DNA of 64,000 nucleotides. It comes from Polynucleobacter sp. UK-FUSCHL-C3 (GTDB lineage: Bacteria; Pseudomonadota; Gammaproteobacteria; Burkholderiales; Burkholderiaceae). Of this stretch, positions 1 through 8,419 are shown in pieces. The stretch lies in contig NZ_CP099959.1 of the NCBI RefSeq assembly GCF_040409815.1, forward strand, positions 806,001 to 870,000, given 5' to 3'. A model generated the notes under the pieces. The model was not told where the DNA came from and ran no database searches. It saw only the letters and a list, made by a program, of their open reading frames with translations. The position numbers and the translations under genes were made by a program. Position 1 is the stretch's first letter. Every line of letters begins with the position of its first letter.

Positions 1-2305
1 CGCCCGCATCGGTGACTTGGATACGAAGCATGCTTGGGAAGGTGCTGGTCTCAAGATCGGCAGTGATTCGGACGGGTGGGGCTGACCAGCGCGAGGAAAG
101 GGGGTAGACCTCTCGCAGGCTATCTAGGGAGTTTTTCAGGAGATTGACCAAGACCTGTTGGATTAAGACTGGATCGAGTTCAACCGCCGGAAGATTGCCG
201 GCTACCTCGGAAACGATCTTGAGTCGATGGCGATTGGCCTCAAATTCCACTAGACCAACCGAATCGGCCACGATATCGGCGATATTCGAAGGCTTACTTT
301 GTGGCTCACTCCGTTTCACAAAACCCCGGATTCGCTGAATAATCGTGCCGGCACGATGAGCCTGATCGCTGGCTTTTTGCAGGGCAGGAAGCAATTCCGA
401 AGAGAGTGGGTTATTGGTACCGCTAAGACGCTTGGCAATTCCCATGCAGTAATTAGAGATCGCCGATAAAGGCTGATTGAGCTCGTGTGCTAGTGAGGAC
501 GCCATCTCGCCCATGGTGGTGAGACGGCTGGTAAATTGCATCCGCTCCTCTTGTTGGCGCGCTAGATCCTCAGTTGTTTTTCTGAGGGTAATGTCGGTTG
601 CAATGAGAAGTTGTGCCAAGTGACCATCAACCCAAGAGATATAACGTCGCCGTACTTCGTACCAATGGGTCGTATCGCCCCGAAGCTGGATTTCTTCGGA
701 ATCAATTTCAGTCGTTTGATTCAGTGCCATTGCGGGAAGACCGGCTAACGCATCCACATTGTCTCCCTCAAAATGAAAGATTGAGGAGGGATCCATCTCA
801 TGACCGGCTAAATCAATATGACCCTTGGCGGTATCACCAAAGCGCTCGCGGTAATATCGATTCGCAAATAAGAGCTCACCCGTTTCAATCGAGACCACCG
901 ATACTGCCGCATCTAGTCCTTCTAGTACGGTCACGAACCGTTCTTGCGTTGCGCTTAATTCTTCCCGAATACGCTTAGGCTCTGAGATATCAATCACAGA
1001 AGTTACCCACCCCGATTGTTGCCCCTTGTCATCAATCAGAGGGGCAATGAAGGTCCGTGTGGAGATCCGCGAGCCATCTTTACGCATGATCGTGCCCTCG
1101 ATACCGCTCTTGAGATTACCGTCTAGGGCACCGCTCATCTTTTGCATCAGTTGCTCATGAAGCTCTGCAGGCCAGAACGGGAAGGGGGGCGTAAGACCCA
1201 ATAACTCTTCTTGAGCCCAACCGGTCATCTCTGAGAACGAACGATTGACATAGGTGATGCGTTTGTCTAGATCGTGCGCCCGAATACCAACAGGCATCGA
1301 GTCTTCCAAGACGCGACGAAAGCTACTCTCGGTCCGCAAGTTTGCTTCGGTCAGTTGTCGCACCTGCATTTGTTTGAGAACAGACCATAGACTCCAGACC
1401 ACGAAGGCAGACAAGCCAATGACCACACCAAGCAGCATCCGAAAGGTTAGGTCGGTCGGCGGTGGGTAGGTGTCAACACGCAAGGTGATATTAGGACCTA
1501 GAGCACCGAAATCGAGACTGGTTTCATTGCTGAGAGACCGGGTTGGGGTGTCGCGATCTGATGAAATCGCCAAGACCCGATTATCACGACCAATTAGTGA
1601 GTAGCGATGCTGGCTCTTTAGCTCTGGCGGAATAATGTATTGCAAGATCCCTTGGGTTGAGTACAGCACCGCTAGGGCACCCTTTGCTTCTCCATCCTTG
1701 AAGATCGTAATGACCTCCCAAAAGATAGATTGACGTTCTGCCATCACCGGATCATCTTTTGCAACATTAAGACTAATTACTTGACTGTAAGCAGGCCGGT
1801 TGGTCTCGCGACTCAGGAATATAGCTCTCTTGAGTTCACGATCAATCTCATTGGCCTGTGGCACGGTATCGAACCATTCGGTATTGCGACTGGGTGGTGG
1901 CACCATCCACTGACGCCATTCACTGTCATTGAGCCAAATGAGTTGCAAGATTTCAGGGTTGCCTAATACAAAGGATTGAACTTGGCTCAATATCTTGTCC
2001 CGTGCTGCACGATTATTTTCAGTTTGAGCCAAATCTCGACTGAAGGATTGCAAAGTCTCGCTATTATTAATAAAGCGTAATTGGATACGCTGCTTTACTA
2101 AACTCAGTTCACGAAAGAGGGAGCCTTCGTGCTGTTGACGCTCCTGAACTTGAAGGACGCCCAAAATGATCGCCATCACCACCAAAAAAATCACGATCGC
2201 TAATAATGGGGTGTAGACCAAGCGTGAACCAATAAAACGACGTAGCGAAGGCATTCTTTTGAATGCCTCTACGAGTCTTAATTGCAGGGTGCTGGTCTTG
2301 GACAA
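1..2305 (-). CDS. PAS-domain sensor histidine kinase, C-terminus beyond the left edge
   Basis: The minus-strand frame is open from a TTG at 2305 to base 1; about 768 codons are visible. An N-terminal membrane segment (about residues 30-50), a periplasmic-type sensor region and a second membrane segment (near residue 290) are followed by two PAS-like domains (the first with the MTGW and MRKDGS signatures). A HisKA domain follows with the H box AHELNQPLSAISNY; its phospho-acceptor His is near residue 607 (bases 485-487). An N box (QQVLVNLLKNSLDSL) is present and the rest of the ATPase domain lies off-window. The H and N boxes resemble the FixL/DctB/DctS class. An ATG at 2254 is an alternative start. 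The gene is divergent from aceE. Its response regulator should lie off-window to the left. The signal sensed is unknown. Confidence 0.9.
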   Translation of the reverse strand, partial: MSKTSTLQLRLVEAFKRMPSLRRFIGSRLVYTPLLAIVIFLVVMAIILGVLQVQERQQHEGSLFRELSLVKQRIQLRFINNSETLQSFSRDLAQTENNRAARDKILSQVQSFVLGNPEILQLIWLNDSEWRQWMVPPPSRNTEWFDTVPQANEIDRELKRAIFLSRETNRPAYSQVISLNVAKDDPVMAERQSIFWEVITIFKDGEAKGALAVLYSTQGILQYIIPPELKSQHRYSLIGRDNRVLAISSDRDTPTRSLSNETSLDFGALGPNITLRVDTYPPPTDLTFRMLLGVVIGLSAFVVWSLWSVLKQMQVRQLTEANLRTESSFRRVLEDSMPVGIRAHDLDKRITYVNRSFSEMTGWAQEELLGLTPPFPFWPAELHEQLMQKMSGALDGNLKSGIEGTIMRKDGSRISTRTFIAPLIDDKGQQSGWVTSVIDISEPKRIREELSATQERFVTVLEGLDAAVSVVSIETGELLFANRYYRERFGDTAKGHIDLAGHEMDPSSIFHFEGDNVDALAGLPAMALNQTTEIDSEEIQLRGDTTHWYEVRRRYISWVDGHLAQLLIATDITLRKTTEDLARQQEERMQFTSRLTTMGEMASSLAHELNQPLSAISNYCMGIAKRLSGTNNPLSSELLPALQKASDQAHRAGTIIQRIRGFVKRSEPQSKPSNIADIVADSVGLVEFEANRHRLKIVSEVAGNLPAVELDPVLIQQVLVNLLKNSLDSLREVYPLSSRWSAPPVRITADLETSTFPSMLRIQVTDAG

Positions 2306-2362
2306 GCTAGAGATCCTTTTAAATAGTCTTATTTTTTCTTGAACACCCTAATATAAAGGGCT

Positions 2363-2373
2363 TTGCACTGCAA
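2363..2373. promoter_or_regulatory. TTGCA-N-TGCAA inverted repeat upstream of aceE (putative operator)
   Basis: A perfect 5-1-5 inverted repeat (TTGCACTGCAA) lies in the divergent region between the histidine kinase and aceE, directly next to a TATAAT hexamer (2374-2379). The same TTGCA-N-TGCAA core covers the -35 box of the phasin promoter at 9049-9059. The core also fits the TGC-N3-GCA arrangement known for PhaR-type PHA regulators. Function is inferred. Confidence 0.4.
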
Positions 2374-2419
2374 TATAATTCCATATTGCGAAAAAGATTA
2401 TCGTTATGTGGAAAATTAA

Positions 2420-2448
2420 TTGTCATATTCAACACCTATTCTTAAAAT
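2420..2448 (+). promoter_or_regulatory. Sigma-70-type promoter for aceE-aceF-lpdA
   Basis: A -35 hexamer TTGTCA (2420-2425), a 17-base spacer and a -10 hexamer TAAAAT (2443-2448) lie 52 bases upstream of the aceE ATG. The match to consensus is good and the spacing ideal. A GGAG Shine-Dalgarno at 2489-2492 sits 7 bases before the ATG. Confidence 0.6.
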
Positions 2449-2459
2449 ATTAACCATAA

Positions 2460-2476
2460 GGCAAACAAAATTTGCC
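2460..2476 (+). promoter_or_regulatory. Inverted repeat in the aceE 5' untranslated leader
   Basis: GGCAAA (2460-2465) and TTTGCC (2471-2476) are separated by CAAAA, giving a 6-bp stem with a 5-base loop. It lies between the predicted transcription start and the Shine-Dalgarno, so it could be an operator or an RNA hairpin. It does not resemble the E. coli PdhR operator. Confidence 0.4.
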
Positions 2477-2499
2477 GTAACTAAAACCGGAGACAAACC

Positions 2500-5196
2500 A
2501 TGGCAGCTGTACCAGAGCAAATGGCGGGTCAAGTGAACCAAAATGATCTTGATCCAATCGAAACAAAAGAATGGCTTGAGGCCTTAGATGGCGTGATTGC
2601 GCATGAGGGAACCGATCGAGCCGCATTTCTGATCGACCAACAAATTGCGCATGCACGGGTGAATGGAGTGGATCAACCATTTCATGCAGAGACCCCATAC
2701 ATCAATACGATACCCGTAGAGATCCAAGCACGTATTCCTGGTGATCAAAACATTGAGCATCGCATTCGTTCATACACGCGTTGGAACGCGATGGCGATGG
2801 TGTTACGTGCTAATAAAGATACGAACGTAGGCGGACACATTTCTTCGTTCCAATCGGCAGCCACCTTGTATGACGTTGGCTACAACCATTTCTGGCACGC
2901 ACCTTCTGAACAGCATGGTGGTGACCTAATATTTGTGCAAGGCCACTCAGCCCCCGGTGTGTATGCCCGTGCTTATATGCTGGGACGTCTTAGCGATGAG
3001 CAACTCAATAATTTCCGTCAAGAAGTTAATGGCAAGGGGATCTCTAGCTATCCACATCCTTGGCTCATGCCTGACTTCTGGCAGTTCCCAACCGTATCGA
3101 TGGGTCTTGGTCCCATCATGGCTATTTATCAAGCGCGTTTCATGCATTACTTGCAAGATCGAGGTCTTGCAACGACGGCAGGGCGCAAAGTGTGGGCCTT
3201 CTTAGGCGATGGTGAGACCGATGAACCCGAGTCCCTGGGTGCAATCGGTATGGCCGGGCGCGAGAAACTCGATAACCTCATCTTTGTAGTGAACTGCAAC
3301 TTGCAACGTTTGGATGGTCCAGTACGCGGCAATGGCAAGATTATTCAGGAGCTCGAGAGCGAATTTCGTGGTTCTGGCTGGAATGTCATTAAGGTGGTGT
3401 GGGGCGGTCATTGGGATGCACTCTTTGCCCGCGACAAAAAAGGCATCTTGATGCAGCGCTTAGCTGAGATCGTGGATGGACAGTATCAAACGATGAAGGC
3501 GAAGAATGGTGCCTATGTGCGGGAGACCGTATTTAATACACCTGAGCTCAAAGCCCTCGTGGCCGATTGGAGTGATGAGGACATTTGGAACCTAAACCGT
3601 GGTGGACATGATCCCCATAAGGTCTACGCTGCATTCCACTCTGCCGCTAATCACAAAGGTCAACCGACCGTTATCTTGGCAAAAACCATCAAAGGGTATG
3701 GCATGGGAGGCTCAGGTGAGGGCATGAACATTGCTCACCAAGCTAAAAAAATGAGCCACGATGATGTGGTGCGCTTCCGGGATCGTTTTGAGATTCCGGT
3801 GAGCGATGATCAGTTGGAAGAGATGCCTTTAGTAAAGTTCCCTGAAGGTAGTCCTGAACTCGAGTACATGCGGACCCGCCGCATGGAGCTCGGTGGTTAT
3901 TTGCCACAGCGTAGAACGAAAGCGGAGAGCTTGCCGGTTCCCGCACTCGATGCGTTCGGACCGTTGCTCGAAGCCACTACCGATGGGCGCGAGATCTCCA
4001 CCACCATGGCATTTGTGCGTCTACTTAATACCGTTGTGCGCGATAAGACCATCGGCAAACGCGTGGTCCCCATTGTTCCTGACGAGTCTCGTACCTTTGG
4101 TATGGAAGGGATGTTCAGACAGTTAGGGATCTGGAGCCAACTCGGTCAGCTCTATACGCCTGAAGATCATGATCAGCTTATGTTCTACAAAGAAGATAAA
4201 GCAGGTCAGATCTTGCAAGAGGGCATCAACGAAGCAGGCGGTATGTGCGACTGGATTGCCGCAGCGACATCGTACTCGACACATGGTGTACCCATGTTGC
4301 CATTCTATATTTTCTATTCCATGTTTGGATTCCAACGTATTGGTGATCTTGCTTGGGCTGCAGGCGATATGCGTAGCCGCGGGTTCTTATTAGGCGGCAC
4401 TGCAGGTCGCACCACACTCAATGGTGAAGGCTTGCAACACGAAGATGGACATAGTCAGATTTGGGCATCGGCGGTACCTAACTGCATTAGCTATGACCCC
4501 ACCTTTGCCTTTGAGTTAGCGGTCGTGATCCAAGATGGAATGCGACGCATGCTCACCGAACAAGAGGATGTGTATTACTACGTCACGTTAATGAACGAGA
4601 ACTATTCACACCCCGCGATGCCTAAGGGTGCAGAGCAAGACATCATCAAAGGGATGTATCGCTTGCAATCCGTGGGTGAAGCAAATAACCCACTACGAGT
4701 TCAACTGCTTGGTAGCGGTACGATCTTCCGCGAAGTGATCGCTGCTGCAGAGATGTTGCAAGCCGAGTGGGGGATTGCATCCGACCTGTGGGGTTGCCCC
4801 AGCATGAACGAGTTAGGACGCGATTGGAACGAGACCAACCGGAGTAATTTGCTGAACCCAGGTAACACCCCAAAACTCTCGCATGTAGAGCGCCTCTTAA
4901 AAGATACCAAAGGTCCTGTGATTGCTGCAACAGACTATATGCGGATGTTTGCTGAACAAATCCGGCCACCGATTCAAAATCTAGGACGTCGTTATGAGGT
5001 CTTGGGTACTGATGGCTTTGGGCGTTCAGATACCCGCGAGCAATTACGTCACTTCTTTGAAGTAGATCGTCGCTGGATTACTGTAGCTGCCCTGAAGGCG
5101 CTGGCAGACGATGGCAAGATCGATCGCAAGAAAGTAGCTGAGGCAATTGCGAAGTATCAGATTGATCCCAAAAAACCAAATCCAATGAAGGTGTAA
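2500..5196 (+). CDS. aceE: Pyruvate dehydrogenase E1 component, homodimeric type
   Basis: This thiamine-diphosphate enzyme decarboxylates pyruvate and passes the acetyl group to the lipoyl groups of E2. At 898 residues it has the length of the proteobacterial homodimeric AceE (about 890). The ThDP/metal motif starts with GDGETDEPESLG near residue 236 and ends at VVNCN about 30 residues later. The N-terminal PFHAETPYINTIP and IEHRIRSYTRWNAMAMV segments are typical of the family. It is the first gene of the operon, 7 bases before aceF, with a clear promoter (2420-2448) and Shine-Dalgarno, so the ATG at 2500 is secure. Confidence 0.98.
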   Translation: MAAVPEQMAGQVNQNDLDPIETKEWLEALDGVIAHEGTDRAAFLIDQQIAHARVNGVDQPFHAETPYINTIPVEIQARIPGDQNIEHRIRSYTRWNAMAMVLRANKDTNVGGHISSFQSAATLYDVGYNHFWHAPSEQHGGDLIFVQGHSAPGVYARAYMLGRLSDEQLNNFRQEVNGKGISSYPHPWLMPDFWQFPTVSMGLGPIMAIYQARFMHYLQDRGLATTAGRKVWAFLGDGETDEPESLGAIGMAGREKLDNLIFVVNCNLQRLDGPVRGNGKIIQELESEFRGSGWNVIKVVWGGHWDALFARDKKGILMQRLAEIVDGQYQTMKAKNGAYVRETVFNTPELKALVADWSDEDIWNLNRGGHDPHKVYAAFHSAANHKGQPTVILAKTIKGYGMGGSGEGMNIAHQAKKMSHDDVVRFRDRFEIPVSDDQLEEMPLVKFPEGSPELEYMRTRRMELGGYLPQRRTKAESLPVPALDAFGPLLEATTDGREISTTMAFVRLLNTVVRDKTIGKRVVPIVPDESRTFGMEGMFRQLGIWSQLGQLYTPEDHDQLMFYKEDKAGQILQEGINEAGGMCDWIAAATSYSTHGVPMLPFYIFYSMFGFQRIGDLAWAAGDMRSRGFLLGGTAGRTTLNGEGLQHEDGHSQIWASAVPNCISYDPTFAFELAVVIQDGMRRMLTEQEDVYYYVTLMNENYSHPAMPKGAEQDIIKGMYRLQSVGEANNPLRVQLLGSGTIFREVIAAAEMLQAEWGIASDLWGCPSMNELGRDWNETNRSNLLNPGNTPKLSHVERLLKDTKGPVIAATDYMRMFAEQIRPPIQNLGRRYEVLGTDGFGRSDTREQLRHFFEVDRRWITVAALKALADDGKIDRKKVAEAIAKYQIDPKKPNPMKV

Positions 5197-5203
5197 GGGA
5201 ATC

Positions 5204-6550
5204 ATGAGCCAGCTAATTGAAATCAAGGTCCCAGATATTGGTGACTACAAAGACGTGCCCGTGATTGAGGTACACATCAAACCAGGTGACACCATTGAGA
5301 AAGAGCAGTCGCTCGTCACACTAGAGTCTGATAAAGCAACGATGGATGTGCCATCCTCTCACTCGGGGGTAGTGAAAGAAGTGAAAGTGAAGGTTGGTGA
5401 CTCAATCTCAGAAGGAAGTGTTGTTCTGCTTCTAGAGGGTTCTGAGGCGCCTATTAATACAGCTACGAATACACCTGCACCAACGCAGGCCCCAGCACCT
5501 GTAAAAACTCAAGCACCTGCGCCTACACCTGCACCTGCACCAATACCAGTAGCGCCAACACCGATCGCTGCGCCAGTATCAACTCAAGCACCCGCCCCTG
5601 CACCCGTGTCTACTCCATCAGCAGAGCTAGGTCAAAGCGGTAGTCATGCAAGCCCATCGGTACGCAAGTTCGCTCGTGAGTTAGGCGTCACCATTACTAG
5701 TGTCAAAGGAACGGGACCAAAAGGCCGTATTACGCAAGACGATGTCCAGGCTTTTGTTAAGGCGGTAATGAGTGGCGCTAGTGCACCGGCTGCAACTAGC
5801 GGTGGAAGTTTGGGTGGACTAAACCTCTTGCCATGGCCAAAGGTGGATTTCAGTAAATTTGGGGAGACCGAGCGTCAAGCACTCTCCCGCATCAAAAAAC
5901 TATCTGCCGCCAATCTTGCTCGTAATTGGGTGATGATCCCAGCAGTGACCTATCACGAAGATGCAGACATTACTGATCTGGAAGCATTCCGTGTGCAAAC
6001 CAATAAAGAGAATGAGAAGCAAGGTAGCAAGATCACCATGCTGGCATTCTTGATCAAAGCGTCTGTCGCGGCACTTAAGAAGTTCCCAGAGTTCAATTCC
6101 TCTTTAGATGGAGATGATCTCGTACTGAAAAAGTATTTCCATATTGCATTTGCAGCAGATACCCCGAACGGGTTGGTAGTTCCTGTAATTCGGAATGCGG
6201 ATCAAAAGGGTATCTTTGATATCGCCCGCGAGACCGCCGAGCTTGCTGCATTAGCGCGAGATGGCAAACTCAAGCCCGATCAAATGCAAGGTGCGAGCTT
6301 TACGATCTCTTCCTTAGGCGGTATTGGCGGCACCTATTTTGCTCCCATCATTAATGCCCCCGAGGTCGCAATCCTTGGTGTTAGTAAAGCAGCTATGAAG
6401 CCGGTGTGGAACGGCAAAGAGTTTGCACCCCGACTTATTTGCCCGCTCTCTTTGACAGCAGATCATCGAGTGATTGATGGAGCATTGGCTACACGTTTTA
6501 ATGTCTATATTGCACAACTACTCGCCGACTTCCGTCGTGCAGTTCTATAG
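5204..6550 (+). CDS. aceF: Pyruvate dehydrogenase E2, dihydrolipoamide acetyltransferase with one lipoyl domain
   Basis: The core of the pyruvate dehydrogenase complex, transferring acetyl groups from lipoamide to CoA. Order of domains: one lipoyl domain (residues 1-80, lipoylated Lys44 in ESDKATMDV), a long Pro/Ala linker, a peripheral-subunit-binding domain (near 150-185, SPSVRKFARELG) and the acyltransferase domain ending with the catalytic ADHRVIDG motif (His421). The 448 residues reflect a single lipoyl domain; some relatives have two or three. The start has an AAGGGA Shine-Dalgarno inside the aceE end region. A second lipoyl domain for the complex is carried by the next gene, lpdA. Confidence 0.97.
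   Translation: MSQLIEIKVPDIGDYKDVPVIEVHIKPGDTIEKEQSLVTLESDKATMDVPSSHSGVVKEVKVKVGDSISEGSVVLLLEGSEAPINTATNTPAPTQAPAPVKTQAPAPTPAPAPIPVAPTPIAAPVSTQAPAPAPVSTPSAELGQSGSHASPSVRKFARELGVTITSVKGTGPKGRITQDDVQAFVKAVMSGASAPAATSGGSLGGLNLLPWPKVDFSKFGETERQALSRIKKLSAANLARNWVMIPAVTYHEDADITDLEAFRVQTNKENEKQGSKITMLAFLIKASVAALKKFPEFNSSLDGDDLVLKKYFHIAFAADTPNGLVVPVIRNADQKGIFDIARETAELAALARDGKLKPDQMQGASFTISSLGGIGGTYFAPIINAPEVAILGVSKAAMKPVWNGKEFAPRLICPLSLTADHRVIDGALATRFNVYIAQLLADFRRAVL
5470..5620 (+). repeat. Low-complexity Ala/Pro linker-coding repeat within aceF
   Basis: Imperfect repeats of GCACCTGCACCT-like hexamers encode a flexible linker of about 50 residues made of Ala, Pro, Thr, Gln and Val between the lipoyl and subunit-binding domains. 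Such linkers let the lipoyl arm swing between active sites. Boundaries are approximate. Confidence 0.7.
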
Positions 6551-6559
6551 GGGATCGCG

Positions 6560-8347
6560 ATGAGTCAGCATACAATCGTGGTGCCTGATATTGGTGACTA
6601 CACCGATGTCCCAGTGATTGAGATCTTGGTCAAGCCTGGTGATGAGATTACAAAAGAACAAGCCTTGGTTGTTCTTGAGTCTGATAAAGCAACTATGGAA
6701 GTGCCAGCCGATCAATCTGGCAAGGTCATTAGTATAAGCGTGAAGATTGGGGATAAGGTTGCTAAAGGATCTGTGATTGCGCAGATTGAACTCACTAGCG
6801 TTTCACCTTCGGCACCTGCACCAGCAACAGCACCAGTAGCGGCGGCACCAACTGCATCAAGCAAGCCACCTGTATCGATCCCAGTACCTGCTGGTTCTTA
6901 TCAAGGACCGGTTCAACACGAGTGTGAGGTCTTGGTCTTAGGAGCGGGGCCCGGTGGTTACAGTGCCGCATTTCGGAGCGCAGACCTTGGAGCTAAAACA
7001 ATATTAGTAGAGCGCTATGCCACCCTTGGGGGCGTTTGCCTCAATGTAGGTTGCATTCCATCTAAAGCATTGCTGCATACCGCCGCGGTGATGGAGGAAG
7101 TGAAGGAGATGGGTAAGCACGGTATCGAGTTTGGTGCACCCAAAATTAATTTAGACCTATTGCGTTCTCATAAAGAGGGAGTGATCGCAAAATTAACGGG
7201 CGGTCTTGCTGGTATGGCAAAGATGCGCAAGGTAGGGGTTGTGCGCGGTCTTGGTAGATTGATCGATGCTCATCATGTAGAAGTGTCTTTAAGTTCTGGT
7301 GATGGTCAGCAACTCACAGGTCAGAAAGAAATCATCCGTTTTCAGAAAGCGATCATTGCGGCAGGCAGTCAACCAATTGCTCTGCCGTTTATGCCAAATG
7401 ACCCTCGGGTAGTGGATAGTACCGGCGCATTACTCCTCAAGAGCATTCCGAAGCGGATGTTAGTGATCGGTGGCGGGATTATTGGTCTAGAGATGGCTAC
7501 GGTTTATAGCGCTCTCGGCTCGCGCATTGATATTGCTGAGATGATGGATGGCTTAATGGCAGGTGCAGATCGTGACTTCGAAAAAGTGTGGGAGAAAATG
7601 AACGCCCATCGCTTTGACAACATCATGCTCAAAACGCGAGCAAGCAAAGCCGAAGCAAAACCCAATGGGATCGAAGTGAGCTTTGAGGGTGAGAAAGCAC
7701 CAGCCACACCACAACTCTATGATCTTGTCTTAGTGGCTGTTGGTAGAACCCCCAATGGTAAGAAGATTAACGCAGCTGCCGCCGGTGTCAGTGTGGATGA
7801 GCGTGGCTTTATTCCAGTCGATCAGCAAATGCGCACTAATATTAATCACATCTTCGCTATTGGAGATATTGTGGGTCAACCCATGTTGGCTCACAAGGCG
7901 GTACATGAAGGTCATGTTGCAGCCGAGGCAGCAGCCGGACAAAAGTCTTACTTTGATGCAAAACAAATCCCGTCGGTTGCGTATACCGATCCTGAGGTTG
8001 CTTGGGCTGGTTTGACCGAAGAGCAATGTAAGGCACAAGGCATAGCTTATGAGAAGGGCTTGTTTCCATGGGCAGCGAGTGGTCGTGCCATAGCGAATGG
8101 TCGCGACGAAGGATTTACTAAGTTACTCTTTGATGCCAGCACCCATCGCATTATTGGTGGCGGTATTGTGGGCACTAATGCCGGCGATCTGATTGGTGAG
8201 GTCTGTCTTGCTATTGAGATGGGCGCAGACTCGGTTGATATTGGGAAGACCATTCATCCGCATCCAACTCTAGGCGAGTCGGTGGGCTTGGCAGCTGAAG
8301 CGCACCATGGTAGCTGTACGGATTTACCACCTTCTAAGAAACGCTAG
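6560..8347 (+). CDS. lpdA: Dihydrolipoyl dehydrogenase (E3) with N-terminal lipoyl domain
   Basis: This FAD enzyme reoxidises dihydrolipoamide and reduces NAD. Residues 1-80 form a lipoyl domain (Lys43 in ESDKATMEV) that closely resembles the one in AceF. An Ala/Pro linker leads to the flavoprotein disulfide reductase: GAGPGGYSAA FAD site, redox-active Cys160 and Cys165 (GGVCLNVGCIPSK), GGGIIGLEMA NAD site and the C-terminal HPHPTLGES catalytic His region. At 595 residues it is longer than plain Lpd (about 475) because of the added domain. It ends the operon and is followed by a strong terminator. Confidence 0.97.
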   Translation: MSQHTIVVPDIGDYTDVPVIEILVKPGDEITKEQALVVLESDKATMEVPADQSGKVISISVKIGDKVAKGSVIAQIELTSVSPSAPAPATAPVAAAPTASSKPPVSIPVPAGSYQGPVQHECEVLVLGAGPGGYSAAFRSADLGAKTILVERYATLGGVCLNVGCIPSKALLHTAAVMEEVKEMGKHGIEFGAPKINLDLLRSHKEGVIAKLTGGLAGMAKMRKVGVVRGLGRLIDAHHVEVSLSSGDGQQLTGQKEIIRFQKAIIAAGSQPIALPFMPNDPRVVDSTGALLLKSIPKRMLVIGGGIIGLEMATVYSALGSRIDIAEMMDGLMAGADRDFEKVWEKMNAHRFDNIMLKTRASKAEAKPNGIEVSFEGEKAPATPQLYDLVLVAVGRTPNGKKINAAAAGVSVDERGFIPVDQQMRTNINHIFAIGDIVGQPMLAHKAVHEGHVAAEAAAGQKSYFDAKQIPSVAYTDPEVAWAGLTEEQCKAQGIAYEKGLFPWAASGRAIANGRDEGFTKLLFDASTHRIIGGGIVGTNAGDLIGEVCLAIEMGADSVDIGKTIHPHPTLGESVGLAAEAHHGSCTDLPPSKKR

Positions 8348-8355
8348 GCAATAAA

Positions 8356-8383
8356 AAACCCCGCAATGCAAATTGCGGGGTTT
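8356..8383. terminator. Bidirectional rho-independent terminator between lpdA and phaP
   Basis: A perfect 12-bp stem, AAACCCCGCAAT (8356-8367) and ATTGCGGGGTTT (8372-8383), closes on a GCAA tetraloop. The A run on one side and T run on the other let it serve both converging genes. Confidence 0.9.
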
Positions 8384-8391
8384 GTCGTCTA

Positions 8392-8410
8392 AAGAACTAA
8401 TTTAGTTCTT
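8392..8410. repeat. 19-bp near-perfect palindrome downstream of phaP
   Basis: AAGAACTAA and TTAGTTCTT are separated by one T. The element lies 9 bases beyond the phasin stop codon and next to the GC-rich terminator. It may add to transcript 3'-end structure or bind a protein; no known site is recognised. Confidence 0.5.
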
Positions 8411-8419
8411 AACGCAACA

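Noticed and set aside
2306..2499. E. coli-type PdhR operator before aceE
   Set aside because: No AATTGGT-N-ACCAATT-like sequence is present; the symmetric elements found are of other sequence.
2500..5196. Many antisense and out-of-frame open frames inside aceE (for example on the minus strand near 4123-4969)
   Set aside because: They overlap a strongly conserved enzyme gene, have no recognisable domains and look like shadows of its codon use.
5470..5620. Tandem repeat in aceF as a mobile or CRISPR-like repeat
   Set aside because: It is an in-frame Ala/Pro linker of a lipoyl-bearing enzyme, a known feature of E2 proteins.
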